Below, piece by piece: positions 1-5,960 of a stretch of DNA of 7,626 bases (the stretch's first letter is position 1; each line of letters begins with the position of its first letter). Origin of the DNA: CAYSRC01 sp964446385 (GTDB taxonomy: Bacteria; Bacillota; Clostridia; Oscillospirales; Ruminococcaceae); assembly GCA_964446385.1 (NCBI GenBank), contig CAYUOH010000024.1, positions 1 through 7,626 of the forward strand, given 5' to 3'. A program made the translations under genes and the position numbers. A model generated the notes under the pieces. The model was given only the letters and a program-made list of their open reading frames with translations, did not search any database and was not told where the DNA came from.

Positions 1-48
1 GACACGGGGATTTTCAGTCCCCTGCTCTACCGACTGAGCTACAGAGGC
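1..48 (-). tRNA. tRNA-Phe(GAA), 3' part outside window
   Basis: The first 48 bases of a tRNA-Phe gene, read on the minus strand. It starts at 48 and lacks the T arm, acceptor 3' strand and CCA because the window ends. All 48 bases are identical to the corresponding part of the complete tRNA-Phe at 372-447. The anticodon GAA lies at 13-15 in a loop of C-T-GAA-A-A closed by a GGGGA/TCCCC stem. It follows tRNA-Asp after only three bases (aaa), so both must come from one precursor transcript. Confidence 0.95.
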
Positions 49-51
49 AAA

Positions 52-128
52 TGGCGACCCGGATGAGGCTCGAACTCACGACCTCCAGCGTGACAGGCTG
101 GCGTTCTAACCAACTGAACTACCGGGCC
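52..128 (-). tRNA. tRNA-Asp(GTC), copy 1
   Basis: A complete 77-nt tRNA on the minus strand with an encoded CCA end (52-54) and discriminator base G. The anticodon GTC is at 92-94 in a CCAGC/GCTGG stem. The acceptor stem pairs fully, with one G2-U71 wobble. The D stem is GTTC/GAAC, that is the pair U12-A23, which differs from the other Asp copy at 451-527. It lies three bases downstream of tRNA-Val and three bases upstream of tRNA-Phe in a tightly packed operon. Confidence 0.97.
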
Positions 129-131
129 GTA

Positions 132-207
132 TGGTGGGAACAACAGGGCTCGAACCTGTGACACCCTGCGTGTAAGGCAGGTGCTCTCCCAGCTGAGCTA
201 TGCTCCC
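132..207 (-). tRNA. tRNA-Val(TAC)
   Basis: A complete 76-nt tRNA on the minus strand with encoded CCA (132-134) and discriminator A. The anticodon TAC at 172-174 sits in a CCTGC/GCAGG stem. The acceptor stem GGGAGCA pairs with TGTTCCC through one G5-U68 wobble, and the T arm has a standard TTCGAGC loop. It is the first tRNA after the internal promoter at 246-275. Confidence 0.97.
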
Positions 208-245
208 TCATTAACGCGGCCGCTTTTCGAGCAGACAGCTTAAAT

Positions 246-275
246 ATTTTACTATAACAAGCCGCCTTTTGTCAA
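246..275 (-). promoter_or_regulatory. sigma-A-type promoter inside the tRNA cluster, for tRNA-Val-Asp-Phe
   Basis: On the minus strand a perfect -35 TTGACA (270-275) is followed, after 18 bases, by TAAAAT (246-251), a 5/6 match to the -10 consensus. It lies in the 84-base gap between tRNA-Gly and tRNA-Val. No intrinsic terminator is visible after tRNA-Gly, so the downstream tRNAs could be made both from here and by read-through from the promoter at 572-600. This is a sequence match only; no start site is known. Confidence 0.75.
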
Positions 276-291
276 CCGCAAAAAGGAACAA

Positions 292-367
292 TGGAGCGGG
301 TTACGAGGCTCGAACTCGCTACCTCCACCTTGGCAAGGTGGCGCTCTACCAGATGAGCTAAATCCGC
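292..367 (-). tRNA. tRNA-Gly(GCC)
   Basis: A complete 76-nt tRNA on the minus strand with encoded CCA (292-294) and discriminator U, as expected for bacterial tRNA-Gly. The anticodon GCC is at 332-334 in a CCACC/GGTGG stem. The D loop keeps the GG pair and the T loop is TTCGAGC, so it looks like an ordinary protein-synthesis glycine tRNA. Odd point: the acceptor stem GCGGATT against AACCCGC leaves an A5-C68 mismatch (positions 363 and 300). It is four bases downstream of tRNA-Phe. Confidence 0.96.
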
Positions 368-371
368 AAAA

Positions 372-447
372 TGGTGCCTCCGATCGGAATCGAACCAATG
401 ACACGGGGATTTTCAGTCCCCTGCTCTACCGACTGAGCTACAGAGGC
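372..447 (-). tRNA. tRNA-Phe(GAA), complete copy
   Basis: A complete 76-nt tRNA on the minus strand with encoded CCA (372-374) and discriminator A. The anticodon GAA is at 412-414. The acceptor stem GCCTCTG pairs with CGGAGGC, with one U6-G67 wobble. It follows tRNA-Asp copy 2 after three bases (aaa), the same spacer as in the first Asp-Phe pair. Confidence 0.98.
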
Positions 448-527
448 AAATGGCGACCCGGATGAGGCTCGAACTCACGACCTCCAGCGTGACAGGCTGG
501 CGTACTAACCAACTGTACTACCGGGCC
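400..527. repeat. Direct repeat A (tRNA Asp-Phe unit), second copy
   Basis: Second copy of the 128-base unit described at 1-128, offset by 399 bases. It contains tRNA-Asp copy 2 and the 5' 48 bases of the complete tRNA-Phe. Confidence 0.93.
451..527 (-). tRNA. tRNA-Asp(GTC), copy 2 with altered D stem
   Basis: A complete 77-nt tRNA on the minus strand with encoded CCA (451-453). The anticodon GTC is at 491-493 and the discriminator is G. It differs from copy 1 (52-128) at only two positions, 504 and 516. These are the two partners of D-stem pair 12-23: copy 1 has U12-A23 and this copy has A12-U23. The stem GTAC/GTAC is therefore fully paired and the tRNA should still fold. It is the first gene after the promoter at 572-600. 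Confidence 0.96.
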
Positions 528-534
528 AAATGTG

Positions 535-571
535 CATTAGGCACCCGAGTATTCCCGAAGGGTGCCTAATG
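535..571 (-). promoter_or_regulatory. 12-bp perfect inverted repeat abutting the tRNA promoter -10
   Basis: Arms 535-546 and 560-571 (cattaggcaccc / gggtgcctaatg) are perfect complements around a 13-base loop. The upstream arm ends exactly where the -10 hexamer (572-577) begins, so the expected start site falls inside that arm. It has no U-run on either side, which argues against a standard intrinsic terminator. RNA reading through from prs could form all 12 pairs, while RNA started at the tRNA promoter would keep only about the inner half. Its role is unknown. Confidence 0.6.
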
Positions 572-600
572 ATTATACACATATAACAATGTATTTGCAA
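572..600 (-). promoter_or_regulatory. Promoter of the tRNA cluster
   Basis: On the minus strand, TTGCAA (595-600, 4/6 to the -35 consensus) is followed after 17 bases by a perfect TATAAT -10 (572-577). Transcription would start near 564-566, about 38 bases before tRNA-Asp copy 2. It lies between the end of prs and the first tRNA, so the tRNAs need not depend on the glmU-prs transcript. Confidence 0.75.
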
Positions 601-602
601 GA

Positions 603-619
603 GAAAAATCTCCTTTTTC
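603..619 (-). terminator. Weak A/T hairpin after prs, possible terminator
   Basis: Thirteen bases after the prs stop, the minus strand reads GAAAAA-GGAGA-TTTTTC, a six-pair stem that is almost all A-T, followed by TCTTGC. The T-run forms the right arm. It would be a poor terminator and may not stop prs transcription. No better candidate is seen before the tRNA promoter. Confidence 0.2.
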
Positions 620-631
620 AGAAACGGAATA

Positions 632-1594
632 TCAGAATTCGTTGTTCAGGGCGGAGATGCTCTTGTCCGTAAAAATTCTGCTTATAGCCTCTGCGAAAAC
701 GTGTGCTGTAGACAGAATTGTCATGTTGGGAAGGATCTTTTCTTGGGGAAGTGCGATGGTGTCAAGCAGCACGATTTCGTCCAGAGAAGCTTCATTTATC
801 CTGTCAATTGCAGGCCCAGAAAGCACGGCGTGGGTTGCACAAGCAGTGATCGATTTTGCACCCTTTGCCTTGATGGCAGACAGTGAATTTACTAGAGTGC
901 CGGCTGTGTCGATTATATCATCGAAAATTATGACATCTTTGCCGTCAACGTCACCGATGATGTTCAAAACCTCACTGACGTTTGCCTTTGGGCGTCTTTT
1001 ATCTACGATAGCAATAGGGAGGTCAAGCCTTTCGGCAAATTTTCGTGCTCTGCTGATTGAGCCGATATCGGGGGACATAACAACGGTATTATCACGGCCT
1101 TTACCAAATTTGGACTCGATGTATTTTGCCAGAATTGGCATGCCCTCGAGATGATCCACAGGTATGTTGAAGAATCCCTGAATCTGCGGGGCATGAAGAT
1201 CCATAGTCAGAATCCTGTCTGCACCGGAAACCGTGATGAGATCAGCTACCAGTTTAGCGGAGATTGGATCACGTCCCTTTGCTTTGCGGTCTTGACGTGC
1301 ATATCCGAAGTAGGGAACAACAGCTGTAATGCGTCCGGCGGATGCGCGTTTGAATGCATCCATCATTATCAGAAGCTCCATAAGATTGTCGTTTACGGGA
1401 TCGCTTGTGGATTGGATTACGAAAACGTCGCTGCCTCTGACTGTTTCAAAAACCGATACGGAGCACTCCCCGTCGCTGAATTTTCCCACGTCGCATTTGC
1501 CAAGAGGTATACCGAGACATTCGGTAACCTTCTTTGCAAGCCCCGGGTTGCTGTTCGCCGCAAAGATTTTTATTTCTTTTCCATGTACATTCAT
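632..1594 (-). CDS. prs: Ribose-phosphate pyrophosphokinase (PRPP synthetase)
   Basis: This cytoplasmic enzyme transfers pyrophosphate from ATP to ribose 5-phosphate, giving PRPP for purine, pyrimidine, NAD, histidine and tryptophan synthesis. The 320-residue length is normal for bacterial class I PRPP synthetases. Visible signatures are the flexible catalytic loop PYFGYARQDRK (94-104), the metal/ATP segment MDLHAPQIQGFF (131-142) with D132 and H134, SPDIGSISRAR (174-184), the DKRRP motif (198-202) with the catalytic Lys/Arg pair, and the PRPP-binding loop DDIIDTAGT (225-233). It starts 29 bases after the glmU stop with no terminator between them, so the two are probably co-transcribed, as in Bacillus (gcaD-prs). 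The ATG at 1594 is the only convincing start. Its best Shine-Dalgarno match, AAGGA, lies about 15 bases upstream, which is longer than usual. Confidence 0.98.
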   Translation of the reverse strand: MNVHGKEIKIFAANSNPGLAKKVTECLGIPLGKCDVGKFSDGECSVSVFETVRGSDVFVIQSTSDPVNDNLMELLIMMDAFKRASAGRITAVVPYFGYARQDRKAKGRDPISAKLVADLITVSGADRILTMDLHAPQIQGFFNIPVDHLEGMPILAKYIESKFGKGRDNTVVMSPDIGSISRARKFAERLDLPIAIVDKRRPKANVSEVLNIIGDVDGKDVIIFDDIIDTAGTLVNSLSAIKAKGAKSITACATHAVLSGPAIDRINEASLDEIVLLDTIALPQEKILPNMTILSTAHVFAEAISRIFTDKSISALNNEF

Positions 1595-1623
1595 AGCTTG
1601 TTTCCCAATTCCTTCGTAGTTAA

Positions 1624-3024
1624 TTATTTATTTTTTTTATTTTTCTTTTCGATGTAGGCTTTCAGCTTTTGCTTGCCCCAGTCCGGGAAAAGTGTCGGTT
1701 TGACGCGCCCGACAGCCAGAGCGCCCTCGGGAACGTCTTGAGTGATGGTTGTGCCCGCGCCGGTGTATGCGTATGAACCCACAGTAACGGGTGGAATTAA
1801 ATTGGTGTTACATCCAATGAATACATAGTCCCCAATAGTTGTGCGTGATTTGACCGTACCGTCGTAGTTGGCAATAACGGTACCGCAGCCGAAGTTGCAG
1901 TATTTACCGATATCCGCGTCGCCGAGATATGTAAGATGAGCAATTGAGGTACCTTCGCCGATTTCGGTATTTTTGGTTTCGACAAATGCACCGAGATTGA
2001 TATTGTCGTGTAGAAAGGTGTCAAAACGAATATGCGCATAGGGGCCGACGGATACATTGTCGCCGATTAGGGAGCTGCGTACCACGCTCATGAGGACAGA
2101 GCAGCCGTTTCCGACCTTTACATTCTCAAGGATACTGTTTGGACCTATTTCACAGGAAGCGCCGATTGAAGTGTTCCCATAAAGAATGGTCCCCGGGAGA
2201 ATACGGGATCCGGATTCAATCGTTACGTCAGGCCCGATTATAACACCATCTGTAGAAGTGAAGTGAACGCCGTTTGCAAGATGTTTTCCTATGATTTTGC
2301 TTTTAGCTATTTCGTTAAGTTTAAGCAGGTCGGCGGGAGAATTGGCGCCCAGTACTATGTCGGGGTCGGGAGAAGTGAAGGCGCCGGCTTTGCCGCCGTT
2401 TTCTAGTATAATCGACACAGTGTCGGTAAGGTAATATTCTCTCTGGGCGTTGTTGTTCTTTATGAGTTTCAGCGCACCGGTAAGTGCGGCTGAACGGAAC
2501 CAGAAGGCGCCGGAATTAATTTCGCGGATCAGAAGCTGTTCGGGTGTGCAGTCTGCGTCTTCGATAATAGCCTGAAAACCGTTTTTGTTGCGGATAATAC
2601 GGCCGTACCCAGAGGGATCCTCGACTTCTGAGCTTATGACGGTAACGTCGTTGCCATTATTAGTATGGTATTCGAAAGCGGCAGTAATTGTCTCGGCGGA
2701 CATGAAAGGAGCGTCGCCGCACAGAACCAGGACATTGTTATAGCCCTTATCGAAGAAATCCGAGGAGCACATGACGGCATGACCTGTCCCTAGGCGCTCG
2801 TTCTGGAAACGGATTTCACAGCCCGGTACGGCGTCGGCGACATCGTTGGAGGAAACCACGACGCAGATATTATCGATAGCGGAAACTTTTACGGCGTCCG
2901 CTATCCAGGAAATCATAGGTTTATATGCAACCTGACAAAGAACCTTCGAAAGAGGGGAATGCATTCTTTTTCCGGCTCCTGCAGCTAGAATAATACAGCA
3001 ATTTGCATAAAGGGTACTATTCAT
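1624..3024 (-). CDS. glmU: Bifunctional GlmU: GlcN-1-P acetyltransferase / GlcNAc-1-P uridylyltransferase
   Basis: It makes UDP-N-acetylglucosamine, the sugar precursor of peptidoglycan, in two cytoplasmic steps: acetyl-CoA-dependent acetylation of glucosamine 1-phosphate, then UTP-dependent uridylylation. The N-terminal Rossmann domain (about 1-230) shows LAAGAGKRM (13-21), K27, RLGTGHAV (77-84), metal ligand D104 in GDAP, EIN at 168-170, and N228 in GAN. The C-terminal part is a left-handed beta-helix of hexapeptide repeats (about 255-435). Its acetyltransferase residues R333, K351, H363, Y366, N377, N386 and K392 fall at the numbers I recall for E. coli GlmU. The length of 466 residues is usual, and the tail is lysine-rich (KKNKKNK). 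The ATG at 3024 has an AAAGGA site about 8 bases upstream. It heads the glmU-prs pair and diverges from ppdK. Both active sites look intact. Confidence 0.98.
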   Translation of the reverse strand: MNSTLYANCCIILAAGAGKRMHSPLSKVLCQVAYKPMISWIADAVKVSAIDNICVVVSSNDVADAVPGCEIRFQNERLGTGHAVMCSSDFFDKGYNNVLVLCGDAPFMSAETITAAFEYHTNNGNDVTVISSEVEDPSGYGRIIRNKNGFQAIIEDADCTPEQLLIREINSGAFWFRSAALTGALKLIKNNNAQREYYLTDTVSIILENGGKAGAFTSPDPDIVLGANSPADLLKLNEIAKSKIIGKHLANGVHFTSTDGVIIGPDVTIESGSRILPGTILYGNTSIGASCEIGPNSILENVKVGNGCSVLMSVVRSSLIGDNVSVGPYAHIRFDTFLHDNINLGAFVETKNTEIGEGTSIAHLTYLGDADIGKYCNFGCGTVIANYDGTVKSRTTIGDYVFIGCNTNLIPPVTVGSYAYTGAGTTITQDVPEGALAVGRVKPTLFPDWGKQKLKAYIEKKNKKNK

Positions 3025-3061
3025 TATTATTTTCCTTTAAAAACGAATCAACCACGAATAT

Positions 3062-3090
3062 ATTGTACCTTATACGCGGTTTATTTTAAA
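3062..3090 (-). promoter_or_regulatory. Candidate glmU-prs promoter
   Basis: On the minus strand, TTTAAA (3085-3090, 4/6 match) is followed after 17 bases by TACAAT (3062-3067, 5/6 match). Initiation would be near 3055, giving a leader of about 30 bases with the AAAGGA ribosome site just before the glmU ATG. The region is AT-rich, so chance matches are possible. Confidence 0.5.
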
Positions 3091-3143
3091 GAGTGGATTG
3101 TCACAATAAACCTATTCGGAGCGGGGTATAATTTCAATAATCT

Positions 3144-3172
3144 TTGCGCAGATGCGTTATGTATGATACAAT
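3144..3172 (+). promoter_or_regulatory. Candidate ppdK promoter with extended -10
   Basis: TTGCGC (3144-3149, matching only the TTG of the -35) is followed after 17 bases by TACAAT (3167-3172, 5/6). The preceding TGA makes it a TGn extended -10, which can compensate for a weak -35. The start would be near 3179, leaving a leader of roughly 48 bases. A perfect TATAAT at 3127-3132 also exists but has no -35 at a workable distance. Confidence 0.55.
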
Positions 3173-3183
3173 ATTATGCGCAA
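3144..3183. promoter_or_regulatory. TGCGCA dyad straddling the ppdK promoter, possible operator
   Basis: TTGCGCA at 3144-3150 and its exact reverse complement TGCGCAA at 3177-3183 flank the promoter. The two palindromic TGCGCA cores are 32 bases apart, about three helical turns. One overlaps the -35 element and the other the expected start site, the usual place for repressor half-sites. No regulator gene is in the window, so the function is inferred only from position and symmetry. Confidence 0.4.
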
Positions 3184-3226
3184 GTTATATATCTATTTAA
3201 AAAAATAATATATAGTGAGGAAATTT

Positions 3227-5941
3227 ATGGGACACAAGTATGTTTACATGTTCGCCGAGGGCAACGCTAACATGCGTGAGCTTCTGGGCGGCAAGGGTGC
3301 CAACCTTGCCGAGATGACCAGTATCGGACTTCCCGTACCCCAGGGCTTTACAATCACCACCGAAGCCTGTACAAGGTATTACGAGGACGGCCGTCAGATC
3401 AGTGATGATATCATGGACGAAATCATGGAATATGTCACCAAGATGGAGCTTACCAACGGTAAGAAGTTCGGGGACCGCAAGAATCCTCTTCTGGTTTCTG
3501 TACGTTCCGGCGCACGCGCCTCTATGCCCGGAATGATGGACACAATCCTTAACCTCGGCCTTAATGACGAGGTTGTTGCCTCAATGATTGCAGGCAATCC
3601 CGATCCTGCTTTCGAGCGCTTTGTGTACGACAGCTACCGCAGATTTATCCAGATGTTTTCTGACGTCGTTATGGAAGTTGGCAAGAAATATTTTGAGCAG
3701 CTTATCGACAAGAAGAAAACCCAGAAAGGTGTTGTCTATGACGTAGAGCTAACCGCCGCTGACCTGAAAGAGCTTGCCATGCAGTTCAAAGAGGAATACA
3801 AGAACCAGATCGGTTCCGATTTCCCCTCCGACCCGAAGGTTCAGCTTTATGAGGCTATCCGTGCCGTATTCCGTTCCTGGGACAACCCCAGAGCCAACGT
3901 ATACCGCAGAGACAACGATATCCCCTACAGCTGGGGTACCGCTGTTAGCGTAATGCCCATGGTATTTGGTAACCTAAATGACAATTCCGGTACAGGAGTT
4001 GCCTTTACTCGCAACCCCTCCACTGGCAAGAAAGAGCTTTACGGAGAGTTCCTGACCAACGCACAGGGCGAGGACGTTGTCTCCGGTGTCCGCACACCGA
4101 CGCCTATCAACCGAATGGAAGAAAAATTCCCCGAAGCTTTCTCTGAATTTAAGATTGTCTGCGAGCTTCTTGAAAAGCATTATCACGACATGCAGGATAT
4201 GGAATTCACCGTTGAAAACGGCAAGCTCTACATGCTTCAGTGCCGTAACGGTAAGCGCACAGCTCAGGCGGCTCTCAAGATTGCATGTGACCTGGTCGAC
4301 GAGCACATGATTGATGAGAAACAGGCCGTCGCCATGATTGAGCCACGTACTCTCGACACGTTGCTTCATCCCCAGTTCGATGCTGATACTCTTGCCAAGA
4401 CCAAACCTATCGGCAAAGCCCTTGCAGCTTCCCCCGGTGCCGCCAGCGGCCGCGTCGTATTCAATGCCGAGGACGCCAAGGAATGGGCTGCCCGCGGTGA
4501 AAAAGTTGTTCTGGTCCGTCTCGAAACCAGCCCTGAGGATATCGAAGGCATGAAGGCCGCCCAAGGTATTCTTACAGTTCGCGGCGGTATGACCTCCCAC
4601 GCAGCAGTTGTTGCCCGCGGAATGGGCAAGTGCTGCGTATCCGGATGCAGTGCCATCTCCATGAACGAGACCAACAAGGTATTTACACTTGGCGGTAAAA
4701 CATATCACGAAGGTGATTATCTGTCCCTCGACGGTGGCACAGGCAACGTTTATGACGGCGTAATTCCCACAGTTGACGCCACTATCGCCGGCGAGTTCGG
4801 CCGTGTTATGGGCTGGGCCGACCGGTTCCGTGTTATGGGTGTCCGTACCAACGCCGATACTCCCGAAGACACAGCCAACGCTGTCAAGCTCGGTGCCGAG
4901 GGCATCGGCCTATGCCGTACCGAGCATATGTTCTTCAACGAGGATCGTATACCCGCTATCCGCGAGATGATTTGCTCCGACACCGTCGAGCAGCGCAAAG
5001 CTGCCCTTGCCAAGCTCGAGCCGATGCAGCAGGGTGACTTCGAAGCTATGTACGAGGCTCTCGGCGGTCTGCCCATGACCGTTCGTTTCCTCGATCCCCC
5101 TCTTCACGAGTTTCTCCCCACCGAAGAAGCCGACATTGAAAAGTTGGCTGTTTCTTTGAAAAGGACCGTTGAGGAAATAAAGGCAATCATAGATTCTCTC
5201 CACGAGTTCAACCCCATGATGGGCCATCGTGGCTGCCGTCTGACCGTCACCTATCCCGAAATCGCCGAGATGCAGACCGCAGCCGTTATCAAGGCAGCCC
5301 TTAACATCAACAAAAAGCATCCCGACTGGAACATCATTCCCGAAATCATGATTCCTCTGGTTGGCGAAGCCCGCGAGCTTAAATACGTCAAGGATATTGT
5401 TTGCAACACAGCCGACGCACTGCTCCGCAAGGCTGAGAGCGACATGCACTATAAGGTCGGTACAATGATCGAGATTCCGCGCGCCGCTCTTACTGCCGAC
5501 GAGATCGCCAAAGAAGCCGATTTCTTCAGCTTCGGTACCAACGATCTTACCCAGATGACCTTCGGCTTCAGCCGTGATGACGCCGGTAAGTTCCTCAATT
5601 CCTACTATGAAACCAAGATATATGAAAGCGACCCCTTCAGCAAAGTGGATAAGGACGGTGTAGGTAAACTGGTCAAGCTTGCCTGCGAGCTTGGTCGCAA
5701 GCAGAAACCCGACATCAAGCTGGGTGTCTGCGGCGAGCATGGCGGCGACCCATCCTCTGTTGAATTCTTCCACAACTGCGGTGTCACCTACGTTTCCTGT
5801 TCACCCTTCCGCATTCCCATTGCACGCCTTGCTGCAGCACAGGCCGCCATCAAGGAAGAGTCCCGTAAGGATGATTTGATGAACGCCATCGCAAACAGTG
5901 GCAAGAGCTATGCCGAGATAAAGGAATTCCTTATTAGCTGA
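3227..5941 (+). CDS. ppdK: Pyruvate, phosphate dikinase (PPDK)
   Basis: It interconverts pyruvate + ATP + Pi and PEP + AMP + PPi in the cytoplasm; in anaerobes it can serve glycolysis with PPi or gluconeogenesis. The 904-residue protein matches the Clostridium symbiosum type throughout. The N-terminal ATP-grasp domain (about 1-345) has K23, R93, D324, E326 and Q338. The phosphohistidine swivel domain carries GGMTSHAAVVARG with catalytic H458. The C-terminal PEP/pyruvate TIM barrel (about 520-875) has LCRTEHMFF (562-570), E749 in MIEIPRAA, TNDLTQ (771-776) and catalytic C835 in GVCGEHGGDPSS. A tail of about 29 residues after AQAAIK exceeds the roughly 874-residue reference length. I chose the ATG at 3227 because GAGGA lies five bases before it; an in-frame GTG at 3215 overlaps that site. 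Codon choice looks strongly biased, as in highly expressed genes. A strong terminator follows. Confidence 0.98.
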   Translation: MGHKYVYMFAEGNANMRELLGGKGANLAEMTSIGLPVPQGFTITTEACTRYYEDGRQISDDIMDEIMEYVTKMELTNGKKFGDRKNPLLVSVRSGARASMPGMMDTILNLGLNDEVVASMIAGNPDPAFERFVYDSYRRFIQMFSDVVMEVGKKYFEQLIDKKKTQKGVVYDVELTAADLKELAMQFKEEYKNQIGSDFPSDPKVQLYEAIRAVFRSWDNPRANVYRRDNDIPYSWGTAVSVMPMVFGNLNDNSGTGVAFTRNPSTGKKELYGEFLTNAQGEDVVSGVRTPTPINRMEEKFPEAFSEFKIVCELLEKHYHDMQDMEFTVENGKLYMLQCRNGKRTAQAALKIACDLVDEHMIDEKQAVAMIEPRTLDTLLHPQFDADTLAKTKPIGKALAASPGAASGRVVFNAEDAKEWAARGEKVVLVRLETSPEDIEGMKAAQGILTVRGGMTSHAAVVARGMGKCCVSGCSAISMNETNKVFTLGGKTYHEGDYLSLDGGTGNVYDGVIPTVDATIAGEFGRVMGWADRFRVMGVRTNADTPEDTANAVKLGAEGIGLCRTEHMFFNEDRIPAIREMICSDTVEQRKAALAKLEPMQQGDFEAMYEALGGLPMTVRFLDPPLHEFLPTEEADIEKLAVSLKRTVEEIKAIIDSLHEFNPMMGHRGCRLTVTYPEIAEMQTAAVIKAALNINKKHPDWNIIPEIMIPLVGEARELKYVKDIVCNTADALLRKAESDMHYKVGTMIEIPRAALTADEIAKEADFFSFGTNDLTQMTFGFSRDDAGKFLNSYYETKIYESDPFSKVDKDGVGKLVKLACELGRKQKPDIKLGVCGEHGGDPSSVEFFHNCGVTYVSCSPFRIPIARLAAAQAAIKEESRKDDLMNAIANSGKSYAEIKEFLIS

Positions 5942-5960
5942 GTTTCCGACGCAATACTCT

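Larger units (their letters stand above)
1..128. repeat. Direct repeat A (tRNA Asp-Phe unit), first copy
   Basis: Positions 1-128 and 400-527 align without gaps over 128 bases with two differences (105/504 and 117/516). The repeat covers tRNA-Asp, the aaa spacer and the 5' 48 bases of tRNA-Phe. Similarity stops at the Asp 5' end (gta against aaa in the next three bases). The left limit is unknown because the window begins inside the repeat. It looks like a tandem tRNA-operon duplication. Confidence 0.93.

Noticed and set aside
216..223. GCGGCCGC palindrome in the tRNA spacer
   Set aside because: A single eight-base palindrome with no T-run and no second copy; there is nothing to support a terminator or operator.
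292..367. tRNA-Gly as a special non-proteinogenic tRNA feeding the FemX-like enzyme
   Set aside because: Staphylococcal cell-wall glycine tRNAs lack the D-loop GG and have an altered T arm. This one has a normal D loop, T loop and GCC anticodon, so there is no such signature.
1..527. 128-base direct repeats as attachment sites of an integrated element
   Set aside because: The repeats contain a whole tRNA gene and enclose only two other tRNAs, with no integrase or phage gene. A tandem tRNA duplication explains them.
1151..1657. Plus-strand open frame of 168 codons opposite prs
   Set aside because: It is an antisense shadow of the conserved PRPP synthetase, ending in a low-complexity phenylalanine run made by the A-rich glmU-prs junction.
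3127..3132. Perfect TATAAT as the ppdK promoter
   Set aside because: The nearest good -35 (TTGTCA, 3098-3103) is 23 bases away, too far for sigma-A. The extended -10 at 3164-3172 is the better candidate.
3215..3226. GTG at 3215 as the ppdK start (four extra residues)
   Set aside because: The GTG forms part of the GTGAGGA ribosome site for the ATG at 3227, and the family N-terminus begins at that ATG.
3974..4708. Long antisense open frame (244 codons) within ppdK
   Set aside because: It lies wholly opposite a highly conserved gene, has no recognisable domain or ribosome site, and is explained by the strong codon bias of ppdK, which suppresses stops on the other strand.
4910..5773. Long antisense open frame (287 codons) within ppdK
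   Set aside because: Same reason: it is a mirror of the conserved PPDK barrel domain and resembles no protein family I know.
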